The notes beneath the pieces are model-generated. The model did no database searches, had not been told where the DNA came from, and was given only the letters and a program-made list of their open reading frames with translations. A stretch of DNA of 64,000 bases. Origin: a virus. How positions within the stretch are numbered: the first letter of the stretch is position 1; every line of letters begins with the position of its first letter. The stretch is from positions 33,803 through 97,802 of the IMG/VR virus record IMGVR_UViG_3300032829_000004. One strand, given 5' to 3'. Position numbers and translations under genes: made by a program. Below, in pieces: positions 15,409-23,240 of this stretch.

Positions 15409-16862
15409 CCGCCCCGGACGACTGCGGCAGGCTGACCAAGGCCGGAACGCCTTGCAAGATATCCCGCATGGCCGCTGACGGCTGGTACCTGAGGCGCTCC
15501 CATGTAGCCGAGTCGTGCAGCATTCACGCCACCCCTGAGGAGCGGGCCGAATTCGCCGCCATCGGGGAAGAGATCATGGCGGAAGACGAACGTCTCCGGC
15601 TCGCCTATCATCAGGCCCTCCCGGTGGAGTGCTGGAACTGGCCGGTCACCGACGATGACCGCCGGAGGGCCGCGGAGGCCCGCGATTGCGCGGACCCGGA
15701 AATGGCGAGAGGCATCGCATGGGACCTGCTGGCGGACTGGCAGGATGACCGGTGCGCCGTCTGCAAAGGCTGCTCCGACGTCCTTGACCATGACCACGAG
15801 ACCGGCCTCGTACGCGGGTGGCTGTGCCGGTTCTGTAACAGCCAGGAAGGACACGGCTATATCCCCGGCGGCCGGTACGAGCGCTACCGGGCCAAGAACC
15901 CGGCCAGTATTCTCGGCTTGGCCATCCGCTACTACAGCCCGTTCGCCGGATGGGCGGGGCGGAGCTTAGGGTCACAGGCAAGCCGCCGATTTATACCGGC
16001 GCGGCCCGTATCCGTCCCGCGTGGGGCGGATATCGCGGCTATCCGCGCGGATAAACGGGGCGGGGCACGCGCGGCGGGTGATCAGGTCCCGCACCGGTCT
16101 TCAGGTCGCAGTGCCCCGCAGCTTAGGCTATGCCGCCTGCGGCGGCAGCATCCGTTCGCTCAGTTCGCGGAACGCTCCCTCGGCCCGCTCGTGCCGCTTG
16201 CAGACCTCGATCACCTCGGCAGGGGCGATGTCCCTGAACGGCCCCGCAAACGGCTTGCCCTTTTCCAGGGTGGTGCCGTAGTAGCGGGCGACGAGGCGCG
16301 CCGCCTGGTCCGTGTCCGCATAGCCGAAGTGCTCGACGAGGTCGACGCGGCCCGGCCGGATCACGGCACCGTCGAGAACCTCGGGCGTGTTGGTGGTCAG
16401 CACGGTGAGCAGGCCGTGCGGAGTCGCGATCCCGTCAAGGGCGTTCAGGAGGCCGGAAAGCGTCACCTGGTCGGCACTGTCGTCCCGGGCGGTCGCGGCG
16501 TGGAACACGTCGACGTCCTCCAGGAGCAGCATCGAGCGGGGCGCGATCCGGCTGGCCATGCGGAGCAGCTCGCCGTCCTTCTTGACGTCGGCGAGCGGCA
16601 GGTACCAGACGTCCATCCCGAAGTGACTGGCGATCGCGCGGGCCACCGACGTTTTCCCCGTGCCCGGCGGTCCTTCGTACAGGTGGCCGCGGTGCCAGGG
16701 GATGCAGCGGCGGGCGTAATCCCGCTCGGCGTCGAGAAACCGGCTCACGTCTCCGGCGAGCCGTTCGATCTGGCCCGCGGGGAGGATGACGCTGTCGAGG
16801 CCGCGCTGCGGCAGGTCGTCCAGGCGCTCCCAGTCGCCCCACTTGTCGAGCATCCGGAATGA
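15405..16862 (+). CDS. Endonuclease VII-like protein (conserved part ends near 15960)
   Basis: Starts at a GTG overlapping the recombinase stop. Residues 1-185 contain the endonuclease VII signature: CAVCKGCSDVLDHDHETG, then GWLCRFCNSQEGHG (two CxxC pairs round an HDH) and a terminal helix. Such enzymes resolve branched DNA during phage replication and packaging. No in-frame stop occurs until 16862, giving 485 codons whose last ~245 are complementary to the AAA+ gene below. The functional protein probably ends soon after the conserved core and the stop has been lost, or a long tail is really made. Confidence 0.6.
   Translation: MTAPDDCGRLTKAGTPCKISRMAADGWYLRRSHVAESCSIHATPEERAEFAAIGEEIMAEDERLRLAYHQALPVECWNWPVTDDDRRRAAEARDCADPEMARGIAWDLLADWQDDRCAVCKGCSDVLDHDHETGLVRGWLCRFCNSQEGHGYIPGGRYERYRAKNPASILGLAIRYYSPFAGWAGRSLGSQASRRFIPARPVSVPRGADIAAIRADKRGGARAAGDQVPHRSSGRSAPQLRLCRLRRQHPFAQFAERSLGPLVPLADLDHLGRGDVPERPRKRLALFQGGAVVAGDEARRLVRVRIAEVLDEVDAARPDHGTVENLGRVGGQHGEQAVRSRDPVKGVQEAGKRHLVGTVVPGGRGVEHVDVLQEQHRAGRDPAGHAEQLAVLLDVGERQVPDVHPEVTGDRAGHRRFPRARRSFVQVAAVPGDAAAGVIPLGVEKPAHVSGEPFDLARGEDDAVEAALRQVVQALPVAPLVEHPE
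16009..16052. repeat. Hairpin and palindrome cluster
   Basis: TATCCGTCCC/GGGGCGGATA (10-bp stem with one G-T, loop GCGT, 16009-16032) is followed by the perfect palindrome ATCCGCGCGGAT (16041-16052). Both use ATCCG/CGGAT words. They lie between the convergent endonuclease VII and AAA+ genes. No U-tract follows, so this may be a protein-binding or recombination site rather than a terminator. Confidence 0.45.
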
Positions 16863-17399
16863 GGGCTTGCGGGCGGCGCCCTGGCTGCTGCGGAGCACCC
16901 CTTCCATCTCGGCGACGAGAGCGCGCCGGCCGGCGAGAGAGGAGGCGGTGAACACGATCTCCGGCGGTTTCCAGTGGCCGTCGTCGTCAGCCCTCGTGCC
17001 GTCGGTGACGACCACCTTCACCCGGTGGCCCGCGACGGTGATGACCTGCTCGCGGGTGCCGTCGTAGCGGAGGCGCAGCGCGGGGGGCGCGGGGCGCTCG
17101 CCCGGAGCCGGGATGTCCGAGTACCGCTTGGTCGACCAGGCAACCAGGGCGCGCTGCTCCTTCGGCGCCAGCAGTCCCAGGACCCATTCGTGCAGGTCGT
17201 CGTAGATCCCGTCACTGCCGGGGACCTTAACGGTGTACGTGGTGCGCTCGTGGACCTTGCCCCGCGCCCAGCCGATCACGGGGCGCGCGGCCTGCCCTGC
17301 GGCGAACGCCATCGCCAGCCGGGGGGCGCGGTCGCGCAGGACCGCGATCAGGTCGGAGGCGCTCCCGTGCTCGGGAGAGGAAGCGATCTCAGCACTCAC
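16128..17399 (-). CDS. BCS1-like AAA+ ATPase
   Basis: 423 residues if started at the GTG at 17399; an earlier GTG at 17456 would add 19 low-information residues. Walker A EGPPGTGKTS (about 242-251), Walker B SMLLLEDVDVF (about 288-298), sensor TVLTTNTPEVL and arginine-finger region IRPGRVDLVEHFGYAD follow the BCS1/AAA order. The N-terminal 200 residues (TYTVKVPG, YDDLHEWVLGLL) are a substrate or adaptor domain. Some actinobacterial relatives take part in defence or chaperone functions. It lacks a ribosome site and may be leaderless. Confidence 0.8.
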   Translation of the reverse strand: MSAEIASSPEHGSASDLIAVLRDRAPRLAMAFAAGQAARPVIGWARGKVHERTTYTVKVPGSDGIYDDLHEWVLGLLAPKEQRALVAWSTKRYSDIPAPGERPAPPALRLRYDGTREQVITVAGHRVKVVVTDGTRADDDGHWKPPEIVFTASSLAGRRALVAEMEGVLRSSQGAARKPSFRMLDKWGDWERLDDLPQRGLDSVILPAGQIERLAGDVSRFLDAERDYARRCIPWHRGHLYEGPPGTGKTSVARAIASHFGMDVWYLPLADVKKDGELLRMASRIAPRSMLLLEDVDVFHAATARDDSADQVTLSGLLNALDGIATPHGLLTVLTTNTPEVLDGAVIRPGRVDLVEHFGYADTDQAARLVARYYGTTLEKGKPFAGPFRDIAPAEVIEVCKRHERAEGAFRELSERMLPPQAA

Positions 17400-17581
17400 G
17401 GGACTTATTTTGCCGCAAGTGGCGCGGTGCCGGGCCAGAGCCGCCCGGCCCGGCACCGCCCCATCAGGCGGGAAGACAGGGACCGGCTTCCGAGCTGCCG
17501 GCGCTCGCCCGGCACCAGCCGCATAGCGGGGGCCTGGACTATCCCATCCCTGAACGTCTCCCCTAACGGGAATCCTGCGGG

Positions 17582-17758
17582 TTAGCTTAGCGCGGCGATG
17601 TCCTCGGCAAGGAAAAGGCCGCTAGTCACAACGTGGAGTGCCGAGACGAGGCACGGGTTCCTCTGCCACCGGACGAATGCCCGGCTAAGGTTGTTTTCGT
17701 CAGCGATGAGCTGCATTGCGATTATGGCCGTGGTCGCGACCGCCAGTGCGTTCTTCAT
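17582..17758 (-). CDS. 58-residue small protein
   Basis: ATG at 17758 to TAA at 17582, starting MKNALAVATTAIIAMQLIAD. A hydrophobic N-terminal helix is followed by ENNLSRAFVRWQRNPCLV and a second hydrophobic segment (VVTSGLFLAED). Composition is balanced and unlike the Arg/Pro-rich shadows of this window, which supports a real gene. It lies between the AAA+ gene and an AT-rich palindrome cluster that may hold its promoter. Membrane association is likely; function unknown. Confidence 0.5.
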   Translation of the reverse strand: MKNALAVATTAIIAMQLIADENNLSRAFVRWQRNPCLVSALHVVTSGLFLAEDIAALS

Positions 17759-17830
17759 GGGGACTTTCGCCTTCTCAGGAACGGGGCCCGCTGTTCGGGT
17801 CCTTCGGCTGGACGCTATCGATTAGGCTCC

Positions 17831-17880
17831 CGTAAATTACGGAACGCTTGTCAAGCGTAGTTACTTAAATGTTATTAAGT
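17831..17880. promoter_or_regulatory. AT-rich palindrome cluster
   Basis: CGTAAATTACG (17831-17841), ACGCTTG-T-CAAGCGT and CTTAA...TTAAG follow one another in the most AT-rich stretch nearby. It lies at the end of the long leftward region and upstream of the 58-residue gene. It could be a terminator for the former, an operator/promoter for the latter, or both. Confidence 0.4.
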
Positions 17881-18273
17881 TTGTTTCCCGAAGAGTTCCC
17901 CGGCCCGCATCCGCCGCCACACCTCCAGCGCCTCCTGGCGGACCGTCATGCCCGGCGTCTCCCCGCTCCCCCCGTGGCAGCGGCACCGGCCCTCGTGATG
18001 GGCAAGCGAGCCGGCAACGCTCATGAACTGGCATTCCTTGTGCACATGGCGGATCTGCGTCCCCGCCGGGACCGCCTGCCCGGAATCGCCAGCCGCCTCG
18101 TCGAACTCGTCATTGCAGTACAGGCAGGACTCGCCCGCGGGAAATGCTTTGCGCATCTCCTCGATGAGCCTGCCGTCCTCGTCATAACAGACGTAAGACC
18201 AGTAAGGCGGCCCGAACCATCCCCAGTTGGCGCGGCGCACCTCGACCGGGAGCCCGTCATAGGAAGTGGTCAC
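17875..18273 (-). CDS. Conserved actinophage protein with cysteine motifs
   Basis: 132 residues from a GTG overlapping the previous stop. Cysteine/histidine motifs SCLYCNDEF, VHKECQF and HHEGRCRCHGG suggest one or two zinc sites. An ending PGMTVRQEALEVWRRM is familiar from small early proteins of Streptomyces and related phages. It is the last gene of the leftward early region. Function unknown. Confidence 0.65.
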   Translation of the reverse strand: MTTSYDGLPVEVRRANWGWFGPPYWSYVCYDEDGRLIEEMRKAFPAGESCLYCNDEFDEAAGDSGQAVPAGTQIRHVHKECQFMSVAGSLAHHEGRCRCHGGSGETPGMTVRQEALEVWRRMRAGELFGKQT

Positions 18274-18803
18274 GACGGCTTTTCCTTCCGCAGTTCCCGC
18301 AGGTACCCGAACACGCGCTCCTGCTGCTCGCCATCGAACCCGGTCCCGCGGAGCGCCTCGGATACGAGCTGGTCAGACTCCGTCGCCTCGGCCGCCTCGA
18401 GCCACTGGAGCGCCATCGACCGGGCTTCGGCCGCCATGACGGAACCCCGCTTCGATCCCCGGCCGATCAAGACAACGGCATTCCCCGTCTTAGTCGACCC
18501 GGCGGGAACCAAGTCGACGGTGCCGGGGGTGCCGAACTTCCTCCCGCCCCTGCCGTCGAGCAGGTCCGTGACGATCGCGGACGCGGTCGCGCCGTCCAGC
18601 CTCAGCTTCGCGACCAGGAGCATCATCATCTCCGCGTATGCGGAGCACGACACCAGGTCCAGCGCTGACCGGCGGACCTCGGCAACCGGGGCGTACCACT
18701 GGAAAGCACCCCACGTGAACAAGCAGGCAGGCTCGTCATCCGGGCCGCGCGTCGACTCCACCCACAGCGCCTCGCCGTCATCGTCAGCCGTGGCGGCGCC
18801 CAT
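18270..18803 (-). CDS. Hypothetical early protein
   Basis: 177 residues. It starts acidic (ADDDGEALWVEST), has a WGAFQWYAPVAE segment, a Gly/Arg-rich middle (LLDGRGGRKFGTPG) and a helical Lys/Glu-rich end. No known domain is recognised. The ATG shares bases with the upstream gene's stop. Confidence 0.55.
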   Translation of the reverse strand: MGAATADDDGEALWVESTRGPDDEPACLFTWGAFQWYAPVAEVRRSALDLVSCSAYAEMMMLLVAKLRLDGATASAIVTDLLDGRGGRKFGTPGTVDLVPAGSTKTGNAVVLIGRGSKRGSVMAAEARSMALQWLEAAEATESDQLVSEALRGTGFDGEQQERVFGYLRELRKEKPS

Positions 18804-19243
18804 CAGTATCCTCCGCTCAGCGCGCGGAGCATGTTCAGCCCGGCCTGCGCCTCGTCCATCGCGCTGATCTTCTCCACTTCCGGCTTGCCGAGCGCGACGA
18901 CGCCTTCGCCTACGCGGACCGTCGCCACGCAGTCAAGCGACTCGTACTCGCCTCCGCAGTGGACGACCAGGAGCATCGACCTGGCCACCGTCACGAGCTG
19001 GCGGAGCTGGGCCGCCACGTCCTCCGGGTCATAGCCCCGCTCGGCCAGGTTCCCAGCACGGTTCACCGTCTCCGCCGGCCAGTCGTTCAGGCCGCAGGCC
19101 GACGGCTGGTCCCGGTTGAACGAGAGCGGGCCGAAACGGTCCCACGCCGGGTCGCGGGGGCCTCCGCCCGTGACGAACCGGTAACTGTAGCCGAGGTACT
19201 CGCGGAGCGCCGCAGCGTCCCCCGCTGTCATCGTGCCCGACAT
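18803..19243 (-). CDS. Hypothetical early protein
   Basis: 146 residues from the ATG at 19243; an ATG at 19231 is also possible. Aromatic-rich N-terminus (LREYLGYSYRFVTGGG), then FGPLSFNRDQPSACGL and a helical region LAERGYDPEDVAAQLRQLVT. No recognised family. Confidence 0.55.
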   Translation of the reverse strand: MSGTMTAGDAAALREYLGYSYRFVTGGGPRDPAWDRFGPLSFNRDQPSACGLNDWPAETVNRAGNLAERGYDPEDVAAQLRQLVTVARSMLLVVHCGGEYESLDCVATVRVGEGVVALGKPEVEKISAMDEAQAGLNMLRALSGGY

Positions 19244-19259
19244 GCTCACCGTGCGCCAG

Positions 19260-19799
19260 TTACCCAAGATGATCGCTCTCCGCCCGTGCGCGCCATTCGG
19301 CCGCCCACTGGAAGTCAAGCCCGGCGAGCCGAGCGCATTCCTGGTCCTCGGGCCGGTCGCCGACCATGAGGCCCATGTACGGCGGGTAATACTCGCCGTG
19401 CCGTGCCGCCACTTCGAGAGCCGCTTCGATCACCAGCCCCGGCGACGGCTTGCGGCACCAGCAGCGGGCCATCTCCGGACTGGCAGCGTCCGGATGGTGA
19501 ACGCAGTAGGCGATCTTGTCGAACAGCCGTTCCGCCTGCTCGTAGGTGGCGCGCATCGCCGCCGCGACGTTCGCGTGGGTGACGATGCCGAGCGCGACGC
19601 CGCCCTGGTTGGAGACGCCGACGACCCGGCCTCCCCCCGCTTTCCAGCGGCGCATCATCTCGACGGCGGCAGGGAAGACCTCGACGTCCTCCGCACCGTT
19701 CACGAACCGCCCCAGCTCGTCTTTGCCCTTGCGGACCGTGCCGTCAAGGTCCAGGTACAGGACCGGGACGGCCTTCTCGGGGACGTGCAGCAGGGTCAC
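19260..19799 (-). CDS. HAD-superfamily phosphatase (HAD-IIIA, GmhB/HisB-N type)
   Basis: 179 residues from the GTG overlapping the upstream stop. Motif I YLDLDGTVRKGK (nucleophile Asp), motif II VGVSNQGGVALG, and the loop C-x-HHPDAA...CWCRKPSPGL carrying three Cys and His residues, as in zinc-stabilised HAD-IIIA phosphatases. Motif III/IV MGLMVGDRPEDQECA follows. These enzymes remove phosphate from small sugars, nucleotides or DNA 3' ends. On a phage it could serve nucleotide metabolism, end repair or surface-sugar synthesis. Confidence 0.8.
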   Translation of the reverse strand: MTLLHVPEKAVPVLYLDLDGTVRKGKDELGRFVNGAEDVEVFPAAVEMMRRWKAGGGRVVGVSNQGGVALGIVTHANVAAAMRATYEQAERLFDKIAYCVHHPDAASPEMARCWCRKPSPGLVIEAALEVAARHGEYYPPYMGLMVGDRPEDQECARLAGLDFQWAAEWRARAESDHLG

Positions 19800-20200
19800 T
19801 TGCGCTTCCTCCTGTTCTTCAGTCGCCTCTGGTATTCGTGCCCGTCGACCGCGAGCGGGCCGGGATTGCCTGCCGGGTTGCACCTGGAACAGCGGCGCTT
19901 ATGATGGCGCGGCTTCCACGCCGCGTACAGGCTGTGGACCTCGCGCACCGCCCTGTCGACCTCGGCGCCGAACGCCTCCCAGTTGCCAGAGAACCAGGCT
20001 GCCGGCGCGATGATCTCCGCTTCCGCGAATGACGGGCTCCGCCGTGCCGGCGTCAGCAGCCGCCCCCCGTCGCAGATGACCAGCGCCGGCGGTTCCGGCC
20101 GCCACCTCATCGAGTCCCCGGTCTCCCCGTAGTCGACGGTCCCGTAAGCCGCGAGAGCGCCGTCGGCCGGCGCGGGCGCGCTGTCCTTCATGCCGGTCAC
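19796..20200 (-). CDS. Hypothetical early protein, basic C-terminus
   Basis: 134 residues. The middle has APAAWFSGNWEAFGAEVDRA, and the end KPRHHKRRCSRCNPAGN carries one CxxC and a run of basic residues typical of nucleic-acid binding. Joined to both neighbours by GTGA overlaps. A similar ending (QYQRRLRARR) occurs in the gene at 55660, hinting at a shared module. Confidence 0.55.
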   Translation of the reverse strand: MTGMKDSAPAPADGALAAYGTVDYGETGDSMRWRPEPPALVICDGGRLLTPARRSPSFAEAEIIAPAAWFSGNWEAFGAEVDRAVREVHSLYAAWKPRHHKRRCSRCNPAGNPGPLAVDGHEYQRRLKNRRKRK

Positions 20201-20496
20201 TGTCCCGTCTCCCCTGCGATCTCAGGGGCGAAGAACTGCGGGAGAGGCTCAGGCCCGCTGTACCGGCGGCAGGCACAGGGCGCGTAGTCGTACCCTGTCC
20301 AGCTGCCCCCGCTGCTGTACCGGGCGACCTGCACCAGCGAGTTGCACGCCCCAGTCTGCGGGTCGTGCAACGAATAATGGTGGGTGCAGCCGCACACCGC
20401 CTCGACAGGCTTCGGGGCCTGGCGGCGGGGCGGGAGGCTCCGCAGGATCACGCCGGCGATGATTCCGGCTAGCAGGATCAGCGCGCCCTCAATCAT
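20197..20496 (-). CDS. Membrane-anchored cysteine-rich small protein
   Basis: 99 residues from the ATG at 20496, chosen for its GGAGG site. Residues 3-22 (EGALILLAGIIAGVILRSL) are a membrane anchor. The soluble part has CGCTHHYSLHD, ACNSLVQ and CACRRYSG, giving possible metal ligands. Similar one-span, Cys/His proteins occur in actinophages. Confidence 0.6.
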   Translation of the reverse strand: MIEGALILLAGIIAGVILRSLPPRRQAPKPVEAVCGCTHHYSLHDPQTGACNSLVQVARYSSGGSWTGYDYAPCACRRYSGPEPLPQFFAPEIAGETGQ

Positions 20497-20794
20497 CACT
20501 GGCCTCCGTAGCGGGCTCACGGGCCGCCTTCCCCGCCTCGTAGGCGCGGCGGATCATCCCCGCCAGCGACACGCAGTCCGCGACCTCCCGCCAGGCAACA
20601 CCCTGAAGGAAGCCGAGATCCCAGGCACCGAGAGCAACCCCGGAAGCCTCGCAGGCATCCGTCATCACCTTCAAGCGCGCCGGAATGCTCGCACCGTAGC
20701 CGGGGGCGGCGTCGAAAGCGGCCCGGATCACGGCGGCTGCCCTCGTGGCGCGCGCCTCGCGCTCGGTGTCGAACGGCCCGTACTCGTCAGCCAC
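20489..20794 (-). CDS. Hypothetical early protein
   Basis: 101 residues from a GTG at 20794, preferred over an ATG at 20815 because GGAGG sits six bases before it. Helical throughout (EREARATRAAAVIRAAFDAA; MIRRAYEAGKAAREP). No known domain. Confidence 0.55.
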   Translation of the reverse strand: MADEYGPFDTEREARATRAAAVIRAAFDAAPGYGASIPARLKVMTDACEASGVALGAWDLGFLQGVAWREVADCVSLAGMIRRAYEAGKAAREPATEASDD

Positions 20795-20921
20795 GGGGAA
20801 CCTCCGCGTCAACATAGCGCCATTCGATCCGGGTCACCATGCTGCCCGGAGTGCAGCCCTTGTGGCTGCCGCAGAAGAAGGCCGCGAACTCTGCCGGGGT
20901 CATGTGCGGGAATCCCGACAT
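20787..20921 (-). CDS. 44-residue hypothetical protein
   Basis: ATG at 20921 within a TGATG overlap and a stop eight bases inside the next gene, which is strong positional support despite its size. Sequence begins MSGFPHMTPAEFAAFFCGSH. Confidence 0.5.
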   Translation of the reverse strand: MSGFPHMTPAEFAAFFCGSHKGCTPGSMVTRIEWRYVDAEVPRG

Positions 20922-21181
20922 CAGCCTCGGCACGGGAACCACCGGCGGAACGCCCCGTCCGACATGACCCCGGCATCCCCCGGGCCGTACCGGATGACCC
21001 ACCAGCCCGCGGGGACATCGAAGACGAGGCCGTTCGCGGCGCGGACCCGCAGCGGCTCCCCCTCGAGCGCGGCGTCTCCGGCGACCAGGCGGGCACGGGA
21101 GTCCGGTGTGCCGTCATGAGGGGCGGCGTCCTCGGCAGTGACCGTGGCACTCACCAGGGGCATCGTCAGATTGTCAGGCAC
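20921..21181 (-). CDS. Hypothetical early protein
   Basis: 86 residues from a GTG at 21181 with GAAGGA eight bases upstream. A strand-rich segment LVFDVPAGWWVIRYGPGD suggests a small beta fold. Unknown function. Confidence 0.5.
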   Translation of the reverse strand: MPDNLTMPLVSATVTAEDAAPHDGTPDSRARLVAGDAALEGEPLRVRAANGLVFDVPAGWWVIRYGPGDAGVMSDGAFRRWFPCRG

Positions 21182-21596
21182 TGGGCGCATCCTTCCCGGT
21201 CAGGGCGGCCAGTATGGCCGTCACCTCGTCGCACGGCCACGGGAGCCGCTCGCCGTCCGCGCTCTCGGTGCACGAGCAGACCACACCCTCGGGCTTGCCC
21301 CTGCACAGCAACTCTCCGGGCTCTTGGTCGTCCTCGAAGTGGAGGGGGTCGTCCGGGTCGTGAGGGCACGCACCGGGCTCGTCGTCGGTCGCCGCGTTGC
21401 CGTAGAGCGGGACTCGCTCGTGGTGGCTCAGGGCCGCCTCCACGGCTTTCAGGAGCTTCTCCGAAGTGGCCCACAGCGCTCCGGCGGCGAACGATGCCCG
21501 TGCCTCGTTCAACGGCAGCGCGGCGAACTCGCGGGGCATCGCGTCGATCGCCTCGCGGGCCTCCGCCAGGGCGGAGGACAGGCTGCCGTCAGCCAC
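21174..21596 (-). CDS. Hypothetical early protein
   Basis: 140 residues from a GTG with a clear GGAGG site. N-terminal half is helical (SALAEAREAIDAMPREFAAL). The C-terminal half contains ACPHDPDD, LLCRGKPEG and CSCTES. No recognised family. Confidence 0.55.
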   Translation of the reverse strand: MADGSLSSALAEAREAIDAMPREFAALPLNEARASFAAGALWATSEKLLKAVEAALSHHERVPLYGNAATDDEPGACPHDPDDPLHFEDDQEPGELLCRGKPEGVVCSCTESADGERLPWPCDEVTAILAALTGKDAPSA

Positions 21597-21945
21597 GGAA
21601 CACCTCCACCCCGAGCGCGGCGGCGAAGGCCTTCACGACCGTCTCCGCCTGCTCGCCGTTCATGTAGCTGAGCTTGTAGCGGTTGGAACCGATGGCGACC
21701 GCAAGCTCAAGAACGGCCATCTCCGTCGTGGATGCGGCGGCCCGGTGCGACTCGATGAACTCACTCGCCTTGCGCCAGCTGATCCAGGTTTCGGCCGGGT
21801 CCTCAATGGCGCATGCCGACGTGAAGTCCCGGCGCCGGAGCCACCGCCCATCCGAAATCAGCAGTTCCACGGCGGCCCGGACGTGCGGGTCGTGGTCCTT
21901 CGTCCAGCGGCGCAGGCCTGCGGCGAGCGAGTCGAAGTCAGCCAT
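21589..21945 (-). CDS. Hypothetical early protein
   Basis: 118 residues. Helical, with RRWTKDHDPHVRAAVELLIS and WISWRKASEFIESHR; codon use fits its neighbours. Eight-base overlaps link it to both adjacent genes. Confidence 0.55.
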   Translation of the reverse strand: MADFDSLAAGLRRWTKDHDPHVRAAVELLISDGRWLRRRDFTSACAIEDPAETWISWRKASEFIESHRAAASTTEMAVLELAVAIGSNRYKLSYMNGEQAETVVKAFAAALGVEVFRG

Positions 21946-22333
21946 TGCCGGCCTCGGCGCCTGCTGCGGGCACGGGGGCCGGGGCGAGCGGGAAGCAGTG
22001 CGTCTTGCCGTCGTCCGGGAGCATGATCGTCCACGGGGCGGGGAACAGCCCGTACGCAGCCCAGTCGCAGCCCCGACCCGCGTACTTCCTGTCCTTCGCG
22101 AGCGCGCCGGCGGTCCGGCCGATGCACTCCTGCCCGAGTATGTCCGATGCCGTGACCGCGCTGCCGTCCCGCCCGGTGCGGGGATGCGCGGCCAGGGCCT
22201 CGCTGAAGTCCTGTCCCGTTGCGATGTCGCCGCAGGCCGGGCACTGAAACGCCCAGTCCATGGGGTTGCCGCCGAAGCGTTCCGTCGCCTCGGCGACCAG
22301 TTCCGCCTGGGTCAGCGTCCGCCGGTTTCCCAT
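21938..22333 (-). CDS. VVA0879-like zinc protein
   Basis: 131 residues. Begins RTLTQAELVAEATERFGGNP and continues WAFQCPACGDIATGQDF, then QECIGR and GRGCDWAAYGLF. The arrangement matches the VVA0879 family found on many actinobacterial phages and elements, with a probable zinc site. Function unknown. Confidence 0.65.
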   Translation of the reverse strand: MGNRRTLTQAELVAEATERFGGNPMDWAFQCPACGDIATGQDFSEALAAHPRTGRDGSAVTASDILGQECIGRTAGALAKDRKYAGRGCDWAAYGLFPAPWTIMLPDDGKTHCFPLAPAPVPAAGAEAGNG

Positions 22334-22710
22334 CAGTCGCCTCCGTCTGTTGATGTGTTCACGCCGTCTGCTGATCTGTTCATGCCTGGCCGCTTGACGT
22401 GCGGCCAGCCGCCGCCCCTCAAGATCCGGCCGATGTTCTGTCGCGCCACCCCGAACACGGCCGCTATCGACGCCTGCGTCCGCCCCTCGGCCCGCAGGTC
22501 GAAGATCCGCCGCACGTCGTCCTCGGACAGTTTCGCGAGCGCGTTAGCCGATCCCCGCCGGGGCGGGCTGTGCCCTGGCACGTAGCGGAGCGGCTGCCCC
22601 TTGACCTGGCCCCTGCGACTGTCGGTCCGCTTCGCGATGCTGACCTCAATGCCGCAGCCGCAGGCGCACAGGCGCGCGGCCTCTTCCCCGTTCAGGGCGT
22701 CCCCGCTCAC
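22333..22710 (-). CDS. Resolvase-type helix-turn-helix protein
   Basis: 125 residues from a GTG overlapping the upstream stop. N-terminal RLCACGCGIEVSIAKR is a cysteine cluster. A basic middle is followed by LSEDDVRRIFDLRAEGRTQA and SIAAVFGVARQNIGRILRG, an HTH like those ending serine recombinases or found in HNH-associated regulators. Likely DNA binding. Confidence 0.6.
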   Translation of the reverse strand: MSGDALNGEEAARLCACGCGIEVSIAKRTDSRRGQVKGQPLRYVPGHSPPRRGSANALAKLSEDDVRRIFDLRAEGRTQASIAAVFGVARQNIGRILRGGGWPHVKRPGMNRSADGVNTSTDGGD

Positions 22711-23240
22711 CGCTTCTCCGGCCCGGCATCGGGCACTCCCGCTCCTTCCGGCCGCGCCCACCACGGGCCGTGCTCGTCCATGGACCGCCCCAGGGCTTCC
22801 AGGACTTCTTCGTATGACGCCGGATGATGGAGGCTGATGGAACTGCGCACCGCACCGCCCGTGTCCGTTAGCCGCAGACGCCAGCTCTCGGACTCGCCGG
22901 CACCTGACCGGATTGCCCGGCCGACGACCAGGTCGGCCGCCGCCGTGCGGGCGATGATGTTGAGGTGGCCTGGCTCGTCGGCCGCGCCGAGCAGCAGCTT
23001 CGGGGGCGGCCCGTCGAGCCGCCTCGCCCGCTTAGCCAGCATCTGCCTGGCATCCATCAGCCCGGACATGGCCTGGCTGATCCCGTTCTCAGCCGTGACC
23101 GCATCACGCGGGGGCATGTCCGGGTCGTCTGATTCCATGAGGTCGCGGAACTTGCGGGACAGGAACGCCGCGTGGCTGACGGCGTCGCGGGCGGCCTTGT
23201 CGAGTTCGCGGACCAGCTTCGCACGTTCACTGGCGTCCAT
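22707..23240 (-). CDS. Hypothetical early protein
   Basis: 177 residues. Helical N-terminus (ERAKLVRELDKAARDAVSHA), then PKLLLGAADEPGHLNIIART. The C-terminal RSMDEHGPWWARPE resembles the tail of small phage proteins. Unknown function. Confidence 0.55.
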   Translation of the reverse strand: MDASERAKLVRELDKAARDAVSHAAFLSRKFRDLMESDDPDMPPRDAVTAENGISQAMSGLMDARQMLAKRARRLDGPPPKLLLGAADEPGHLNIIARTAAADLVVGRAIRSGAGESESWRLRLTDTGGAVRSSISLHHPASYEEVLEALGRSMDEHGPWWARPEGAGVPDAGPEKR

